Assembly (NCBI RefSeq): GCF_001625305.1
Contig: NW_017802379.1
Coordinates: 8,043,105-8,107,104 of the forward strand
DNA from: Branchiostoma belcheri
Lineage: Eukaryota; Chordata; Leptocardii; Amphioxiformes; Branchiostomatidae
Reading direction: 5' to 3'
DNA: 64,000 bases
Part shown: one piece after another, positions 57,643 through 64,000 of the stretch
How positions within the stretch are numbered: the stretch's first letter is position 1
Layout of the letters: each line of letters opens with the position of its first letter
The notes under the pieces: model-generated
What the model saw: the letters and a program-made list of their open reading frames with translations, nothing else
What the model was told of the DNA's origin: nothing
The model's database searches: none
Position numbers and translations under genes: made by a program

Positions 57643-59166
57643 TCAGGGTGTGTTGCCTCTTGAAGGGCACAGTCCGGGATGTTTTAATAGATCTTGTTCA
57701 AGCTCATCGTCCTCGTCATCTATCCTCAACTCGTTTCCGTAACTATATCGTAAAACAAGTCCGGGAAGTTTCCTATCGGTGGCGGTTTCCATGCACTTCA
57801 ATAAGTGCTTGTGCTGCGCTTGGAACATTTTGAACTCCTTCTTTCCTAACCTTGGACCTGTACATCTTTTCCGTTTGGGTGAGAAAACGCCTTCTTTCTT
57901 CAACTTCTCCGGCTTGTAGAGGTTGTTAAAGTTCGACACGACTACAGTAACCGGAAGTGTTAATAGCAGTACCGAAAACACGCAACAAAGTCCTGTCACG
58001 ATTTTCCCTAAGGAAGATTCTGCCACCATTTCACCGTACCCCAAAGTCGTCATCGTCACGACCACATACCAGAACGTTGCCGGAACCGATGTGAACAAAG
58101 TATCAGTACTTCCTCGCTCGACGTAATAAAGTATTGTGGAAAATATTACCATAGTCATGACCAGTGAGAAGAAGAGAAAACTCAGATCTTTCATGCAATA
58201 CCTTAAAACGTAGCCCAAAAGTCTTAGGTTGTGAGACGTACGAGAGAGTTTAAAGACTCGGAACACGCGGAGAGCTCTCATGGTGACGAAGGCTCCGTTG
58301 AGGTCTGAGTCCTTCGGTAGGCACACGGTCGCGTAGTACGGCAGGATGCTGAGGAGATCGATGATACTCATTGCTTTCCATACGTGAGACCACCTGTCGG
58401 GTGAGGCGAATAGCCGAAGGATATACTCTACTGTAAAGACTAAGGCACTCGCCGACTCTATGGCCGCAAACGTCAGCGGATATCTCTGTCCACAGAACAT
58501 GTACTGATCCTCGTTAGGTCCAGGGCAGTACGATGTTTCAATAATGTTTGACGCAATGGATATAACGATGAAAAACATTGTGACATAGAAGAATGCTACA
58601 CCAAACGCTCCTCGATGAGGGTTTTCCATAGAGTACCATAAACTCTCCCTGAAACATGTCGGTTCAGGAAGCGGTTTGTACTGGTCGATGAGTGGTTGAA
58701 ACTGGATGAGTGCGTCCTTTTTATCCAGATAAGCTTCTCTACAGCACGGGCTGATCATATGTCCGAGATCTTGTTCGTCAATGCCAAAGAACGATAAATC
58801 TTGTTCGTAAGCCAGTAGCCTCTCATCCTCTGGATAATGCAGCTTACCGGTGCGATAGTAATTCAGTACGTGTCTGAAGACTTGAGGATCGCGGTCAAAG
58901 ACGTATTCGTTTTTCTCAAAATCGTAAAAGAATTCTCTCTCCGGGCTACCTAGTAGTGTGTTCGGGTACAAGTCTAAAAGGTGCTTGGATACCTCGAAGT
59001 GCGTGCCTCCTACGTTTAGGACCAACCGTTTGGACCTCTTGCGGCTCCCGCTTAGACGCGCCGTAGCCCGAACCCATTTTTGTCCCAAGGCGCTGAGACC
59101 AGTTAAACTGCTTTTGCGGCGACTTCTGAGGTTGCCAACGGGCACTCGAAGAGCGCCAGCGTACAT
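57643..59166 (-). CDS. Shal/Kv4-like voltage-gated K+ channel alpha subunit
   Basis: A 507-residue Kv subunit of the plasma membrane; four such subunits form a voltage-gated K+ channel. Order: T1 assembly domain ~46-155 (LVLNVGG, FDRDPQVF, YRTGKLHYP), S1 ~186-206 after ENPH, S2 ~232-252 with FTVEYILRLF, S3 ~264-284 with IIDLLSILPYY, S4 ~292-315 with charges R297, R300, R303, K306, R309, pore with TMTTLGYGEM (371-380), S6 to ~412, and C-terminal QHKHLLKCME (451-460), the Shal dileucine targeting motif. Closest by eye to Shal/Kv4. Oddities: PVT (405-407) replaces PxP, GYGE replaces GYGD, R116 replaces a T1 zinc cysteine with 24 rather than 20 residues before CC (141-142), and the N-terminus is basic rather than the hydrophobic KChIP-binding type. 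The start is the first in-frame ATG after TGA at 59185-59187, with A at -3. The coding part has no intron. Drosophila Shal is of similar length, vertebrate Kv4 longer. Confidence 0.96.
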   Translation of the reverse strand: MYAGALRVPVGNLRSRRKSSLTGLSALGQKWVRATARLSGSRKRSKRLVLNVGGTHFEVSKHLLDLYPNTLLGSPEREFFYDFEKNEYVFDRDPQVFRHVLNYYRTGKLHYPEDERLLAYEQDLSFFGIDEQDLGHMISPCCREAYLDKKDALIQFQPLIDQYKPLPEPTCFRESLWYSMENPHRGAFGVAFFYVTMFFIVISIASNIIETSYCPGPNEDQYMFCGQRYPLTFAAIESASALVFTVEYILRLFASPDRWSHVWKAMSIIDLLSILPYYATVCLPKDSDLNGAFVTMRALRVFRVFKLSRTSHNLRLLGYVLRYCMKDLSFLFFSLVMTMVIFSTILYYVERGSTDTLFTSVPATFWYVVVTMTTLGYGEMVAESSLGKIVTGLCCVFSVLLLTLPVTVVVSNFNNLYKPEKLKKEGVFSPKRKRCTGPRLGKKEFKMFQAQHKHLLKCMETATDRKLPGLVLRYSYGNELRIDDEDDELEQDLLKHPGLCPSRGNTP

Positions 59167-59222
59167 CCTTCTTACAACACGGCTTCATGCGATGTTTACA
59201 TACAGGAAGACCTCCCACGGTC

Positions 59223-59539
59223 CTACAGCAATTGAGAACATAAAAGAATATGGTTGAGTAAATGACTAGAACGTGACGGAAAATCCTAATTACTGACTTG
59301 CTGTAGGGGCATGTGCGAATCACTACAGCAAGGAATTGCCAGCGTACCGTCCAAAAAAGCGCTGTCCTGAATATGTTTAATGAAATCAGCTGAAATTTGA
59401 AAAATCATGAACGGCACGACGTGAGGTATCTTCTATTTCTCTCACTAAGTGTAAGGGTTTTACAGAATATTGCACGATAGAGCTAGAGGAATTGCTGTGA
59501 TTTATCTTAGTCACCAAAGAAAAAAAATCAGACACTCAC
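59223..59539 (-). other. Candidate 5' UTR intron of the channel gene
   Basis: On the minus strand GGAG|GTGAGTGTC gives a strong donor at 59539. TTCTCAATTGCTGTAG|GACC gives an acceptor at 59223 with a pyrimidine-rich approach. Splicing would join a non-coding exon (right of 59540) to the coding exon 56 bp before the ATG. Other acceptor-like AGs exist nearby (about 59305 and 59324). Evidence is motif-based only. Confidence 0.35.
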
Positions 59540-59540
59540 C

Positions 59541-61044
59541 TCCTTCAATTTTGGGTAGTTTTACCTTCCAACTGTGATCTTCACGCATTTTGCCAGGCGC
59601 TACCGGGTCCGAAGACGTATTTATCCATTCATCAATTTGAAATAAAGGGGAGACAGACAGACCAACAGGATTCTCTGCCTAGACCGGCCGGATATTGCGC
59701 TTTGAGCCCACGCAGGCTGAGGCTGACTCATCTCCAATTATTCTCCTCGGGAAGTTCAGGAATGGAATAAATCCCAACCTGCAGGTGGCACGTCTACGGA
59801 TTTTTGCGATGGCAGTCGTCTTTTGCTCTTGTCTTGCTTTGAATCTTTCGTTGTCACACTCCAGTGATCCAATTACCACTGCTGTATTGCTGATCGAGGC
59901 ACTTACATGTATGCACCGCCTGCACGTCTTCGTAAACCACCCGGCGACCCCACGGCTGGTTCGGGAACATATGGGTAACCGAGATCCGAATAGACCCCAC
60001 TACTTCTGCCCTTGAGGATGAAGGTAATAAATGTTCCGCTATGCTTCACACCCTTCCGAATGTCAGAGCTTGTCACATGGCCGCGAACAAAATGCTCTCA
60101 GGCTGCGCGCTCATAATCGTGTCTTCGCACGAGTTTGCTTATTCCGATGCACGGGACCAGCCATCTGCATATGATTGATCGACGTAACGATGATCCCTAA
60201 GGGTAGAAGCAACATGGCGTTATAAATACAGTTCTATAGGCGGCCCAATCATTCAGTTGTGTAGAGTAAAGGTCTGTGAACTTACATGCATCATATCACC
60301 ATCTATCACCATTCATCACATAGTTTTAAACATTTCGTAACGCAAAACTTACCAGGTTAAATCTCCAACATACACAGATACGCTCCCAAGCATATTAAAT
60401 CCAATGAATAATTTTCCGTCAGATTAGCTCATCAGAATGCTTGTGGCTTGTGATTGTATGGCTTGTAATTTCGGAGTCTAATCTTGGTATCTTTAATTGG
60501 AGACGCTACATGCGTCCAAGCCTTGACTATGAATTTGGCAATTTTGTATGGATAGAAAACATGACACACTGTCAAAATCTGATCTAACTCTGTTACTAGA
60601 GGATGCTTTCAGCAGTGACAAGTTTTTGAAGGGTAAGAATACTAGCCTCCAAATTTTCGATGACTATCAGTCCATCTTGTTCATCTAACTCTAATTCTTG
60701 ATTTTTCTCATATATGGGCCTTCTGTTTGACTATATCATAATGTGGCGTTGCCCGTGTGGTGTACTTTATGAGTACGAATTTTGGACTCGCTCGGCGATT
60801 CCAATTCCAAGACATGAACCACCCTAATGGGGATCTGAAGTCTGCTACAGGACCGTGCAATTGCCAGTCAGAAGCCACCTGTCGGGATGACACGTGAACA
60901 GGTTTTTAGTGAAGGCAATCTTGGTGAATGGATGGGCTTCTCTTGACCTAGATTGCATGTAGGAGTACATGACATGCTCGGTCGTGAAATTGGTTTTCAA
61001 TTGGTGTTTTGCAGCTACGTCAACTGAAGTGCCAGATAAGCCCA
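59541..61044. other. 5' flank of the channel gene, unassigned
   Basis: May contain the channel promoter and first exon. No TATA box or other clear core element was identified. The 106-codon plus frame (59695-60015) overlaps a minus frame and has no recognisable domain. The rest is AT-rich and unassigned. Confidence 0.35.
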
Positions 61045-61720
61045 TCAGTCTGTCAATCGACCAAGATTGTCACGTCAATCAACAAACTACATGTTCGTGT
61101 CCATGAGCCTAGTCGTGGCAACGCTTGCTGGAGAAAACTTCCTCATTCAACACCCCCGCCTTTCAAGAATCTCGTTGTAAATCATTGTAAATTGGGGCAA
61201 TTGAGGATAGGATCAACCTACATTTTCATGGTAATCAACCTAGATGTCCATGAGCCTAATCGTGGAAACGCCTTCTGAAGAAAACTTCCTCATTCAACAC
61301 CCCGCCTTTCAAGACGCTACCAAATCAGGTCGTTAATTATTGTGAATTGGGGCAATTCAGGATAAGAGTTTTAATCAACCTACATTTTCATGTTAATCAA
61401 CCTAGATGTCCATGTCCATGAGCCTAGTGGTGGCAACGCCTACTGGAGAAAACTTCCTCATTCAACACCCCGCCTTTCAAGACGCTACCAAATCAGGTCG
61501 TTAATTATTGTGAATTGGGGCAATTCAGGATAAGAGTTTTAATCAACCTACATTTTCATGTTAATCAACCTAGATGTCCATGTCCATGAGCCTAGTGGTG
61601 GCAACGCCTACTGGAGAAAACTTCCTCATTCAACACCCCCGCTTTTCAAGATGCTACCGAATTCCGTCGTTAATCACTGTAAATTGGGGCAATTCAGGAT
61701 AGGAGTTCTAATCAACCTAC

Positions 61721-62680
61721 CACGGTGGTAAAATCTGGGCTGCAAAGTTCCCACATGTCATAGAACCCGAACTGTGTTCGATCGTGTTCGATCTGGGCAA
61801 TTCGAATCGAACCCGCGTTCTATTTCGGGGTCACCTGCGGCCATTTCACTATAAAGCGGCAAAACAAGCCTTTCTACCTCCGTTCATTGCAACAGATAAA
61901 AAACAACACTTTTCTATAGATACAAACAGTTTCCTGGACAGTACATGTCCGCTATTATTTTTGGTGGACATGTAACATGTAGCGAAGCTACTGTCGTATC
62001 CCTGAGTGACCTTGAATACTGTAATGATTCTTTACGCCAGTATGAATAACACAATGCACACTTTCTGGCGATATGACATGTCTCCAAAACTCGTTCAAAC
62101 CAGGAAACATGGAGAATCAAACATACCCCATTTAAGGCTCAAAATGACTGTAACGGTTGTCCCGAAAATCGTGTTTTAGGGATTTTTGAAAAATGGCCTC
62201 AATTTTGAATTTTGGGTAATTTAGTGAGAAAAATGTCAAAAAATGCCATTTTTTCACCAATATGTCGACAAAAACTAGACTTAAAATCAGAAATTAAAAA
62301 ATCCCTAAAACACGATTTTTTGTCTTATTCCTAGTCTGCGAAAAATATAAAAATCGGGGATCTGGGGTAATATACGTAGCCAGGTTTGAACGATGTTTGC
62401 CTAAAAACGTGATATGACTTGTGCTCGAAAACCCGAAAATAATCGTCTTTCTGAGAGAAATTTTAAAAAATCATTGATTTAACATAAAAAGCTAACATTG
62501 AAAGGATGTTAAGACGATGATTTCATTTTAATTTGACGAAATTTACCCCTAAATATTATTTGTGTATTTTCAAATATTTTACGGGTAGTCCAAAACAGGC
62601 CAAAATAGTGTCTTGTAACCCGATACCTTTTCGAACGCGCATAGCAATGGGAAAGAATGCCGTGGTGACAGACCGCCGTG
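61721..62680. mobile_element. 960-bp CACGG-ended DNA transposon, non-autonomous
   Basis: Starts CACGGTGGTAAAATC and ends GACCGCCGTG, so the terminal 9 bp are inverted with one mismatch. TAC precedes it (61718-61720) and follows it (62681-62683). Removing the element and one TAC restores the satellite junction AACCTACATTTTC. CACGG termini with a 3-bp duplication fit the CMC (CACTA/EnSpm) superfamily. Inside is an inverted pair, AATCGTGTTTTAGGGATTTT (about 62169) and its complement (about 62300), with further weaker complementarity (CGTTCAAACC and GGTTTGAACG). No transposase frame. Confidence 0.85.
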
Positions 62681-63139
62681 TACATTTTCATGTTAATCAA
62701 CCTAGATGTCCATGGGCCTAATAGTGGCAACGCCTACTGGAGAAAACTTCCTCATTCAACACCCCGCCTTTCAAGATGCTACCGAATCAGATCGTTGATC
62801 ATTGTCAATTGGGGCAATTCAGGATAGGAGTTTTAATCAACCTACATTTTCATGTTAATCAACCTACATGTTCATGTCCATGGCAACGACTACTGGAGAA
62901 AACGTTCTCATCCAAACACCCCCGCCTTTCAAGAATCTCGTTGTAAATCATTGTAAATTGGGGCAATTCAGGATAGGATCAACCTACATTTTCATGGTAA
63001 TCAACCTAGATGTCCATGAGCCTAGTCGCGGAAACACTTACTAAAGAAAACATTCTCATTCAAACACCTCCGCCTTTGAAGGATCTCATTGTTAATCATT
63101 GTGAATTGGGGCAATTGAGGATAGAAGTTATAATCAACC

Positions 63140-63330
63140 TAACCTCCGTAGCAGACTTATAGAACTGGGGGTTTGGTGGTCTTCGGCTGTTTTCGGATTA
63201 GCCCAGTTCAAAAAACGGGGGTAATTCAACTAGGCCGGCTATGTTGTCTATATGCAATCAGAAAATAGCACATAAAAGCTCCCAAAGACCCTTAAGACCC
63301 TACAAACCCCCTGTTTTGGCATGGAGGCTA
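63140..63330. mobile_element. MITE family E, copy 2, in the satellite
   Basis: Starts TAACCTCCGTAGCAGAC and ends TTTTGGCATGGAGGCTA. Its interior is nearly identical to 22221-22415 (for example GCTATGTTGTCTATATGCAA and AATAGCACATAAAAGCTCCC). Flanked by TAATCAACC (63131-63139) and TAATTAACC (63331-63339), a 9-bp target duplication with one mismatch, taken from the satellite unit. Confidence 0.92.
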
Positions 63331-63530
63331 TAATTAACCCAGATTTTCATGCTAATCATCAAGCTAGATGTTCACGTCAATCAGTCTGGATTTCCGTGAT
63401 CCACGGCAACGCCTAATAGAAAGAACTTCCTCTTCCAAGCACCCGGCCCTTATCAAGATGTTGATGAATGTTGCCAAATCCCGTCGTTAATCATTGTAAA
63501 TTGGGGCAATTCAGGACAGGAGTTTTAGTA

Positions 63531-64000
63531 AGTACGGATAATGGCCCCTGTAGGACCTGAGTATCAGGTCTGTACTGACGTGTGAATAATAACAATCTAC
63601 ATGTAGGGCCAATTTAGCAGCAGTAATCCCCTACCCGCCTGTGCACCAGCCACCTACTTATGGTGCAAATTGCTTTCTTTGATAGCGTTTTTCGTACAGA
63701 TGATCGTAGTACAGAGATATGTACGGCTATGGTTAGGATCAAAATACCTGTATAAAATGCGTATATCAATATTGATGATATATAGAAATAATTGAAGTCA
63801 AATTTAATTGCACAACAATTGTAGAAGGCACCATGATAAGATTACTAGCTTCTAGCGAAATTCAACATATAGTTTCAACGTGTATGCCTGGCAGAATGAG
63901 AAACAGAACTACTTGTACACCTCTACAAGAACGTACTAAACTACGCTATACTATACTATATTCACAAAGGGTACAATGATATATATATATATATATATAT
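63531..64000. other. Unassigned AT-rich DNA ending in (TA)n
   Basis: No gene recognised. A (AT)n run starts at about 63978 and continues to the window end, so its full length is unknown. Confidence 0.6.

Larger units (their letters stand above)
61045..63530 (+). repeat. ~168-bp satellite array, about eight units, twice interrupted
   Basis: The unit runs AATCAACCTACATTTTCATG, TTAATCAACCTAGATGTCCA, GTGGCAACGCCTACTGGAGA, AAACTTCCTCATTCAACACC, CCGCCTTTCAAGA and TGAATTGGGGCAATTCAGGA. The step between adjacent well-preserved units is 168 bp (61373 to 61541). TGGAGAAAACTTCC-type blocks occur near 61130, 61277, 61448, 61614, 62742, 62895, 63046 and 63417. It is interrupted at 61721-62680 and 63140-63330 by DNA transposons. 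Non-coding. Confidence 0.93.

Noticed and set aside
57643-59166. Assignment to the Shaw or Shab subfamilies
   Set aside because: The GIDE-like T1 segment recalls Shaw/Shab. However, the S1 approach (ENPH), S2-S4, pore (FTSVPATFWY, TMTTLGYG) and the C-terminal QHxHLLxC motif agree better with Shal.
58946-59323. 125-codon minus frame and 99-codon plus frame near the channel start
   Set aside because: They are other-frame shadows of the channel's N-terminal coding sequence and 5' flank.

Overview
This is nuclear DNA of an invertebrate animal. Several things point to a lancelet (Branchiostoma-like) chordate: the only confident gene is an animal Shal-type voltage-gated potassium channel, the DNA is AT-rich, and it is packed with short inverted-repeat transposons, tRNA-derived SINEs and 5'-truncated LINE tails of the kind common in amphioxus. 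The species is an inference; another marine invertebrate is possible. There is no sign of bacterial, organellar or viral genome organisation.

Layout. 0-9 kb: a fold-back element, a SINE, a four-copy array of ~330-bp units that contains an internal 39-bp (13-codon) repeat, and the first MITEs. 9-19 kb: mostly unassigned DNA with minisatellites, a (CA)n tract and GC-rich MITEs. 19.4-22.1 kb: four diverged tandem copies of a ~400-bp unit. The second is split by a LINE insertion with a 10-bp target duplication, and the fourth keeps an open frame of about 100 codons. 22-34 kb: a MITE with an exact 9-bp target duplication, LINE 3' ends and a 90-bp near-perfect palindrome made from two inverted LINE ORF ends. 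35-38.5 kb: a tandem-repeat domain containing an array of 54-bp palindromic units, with a pair of inverted ~115-bp arms, then a decayed reverse-transcriptase fragment. 39-57 kb: more MITEs, SINEs, direct repeats, a long (GGAT)n tract and a possible promoter near 43.4 kb. 57.6-59.2 kb, minus strand: the Kv channel gene, with the whole coding sequence in one exon. 61-63.5 kb: a ~168-bp satellite interrupted by two nested DNA transposons whose borders can be read directly.

The most notable biology is the channel. Its T1 domain, six membrane segments, pore and C-terminal dileucine motif are Shal/Kv4-like. However, the S6 PxP hinge reads PVT, the filter ends in GYGE, one T1 zinc cysteine is Arg, and the hydrophobic KChIP-binding N-terminus is absent. 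This combination suggests a divergent, perhaps modulatory ('silent') Shal paralogue. Nearly everything else is repeat-derived or unassigned non-coding DNA; most short open frames are chance or repeat-derived.
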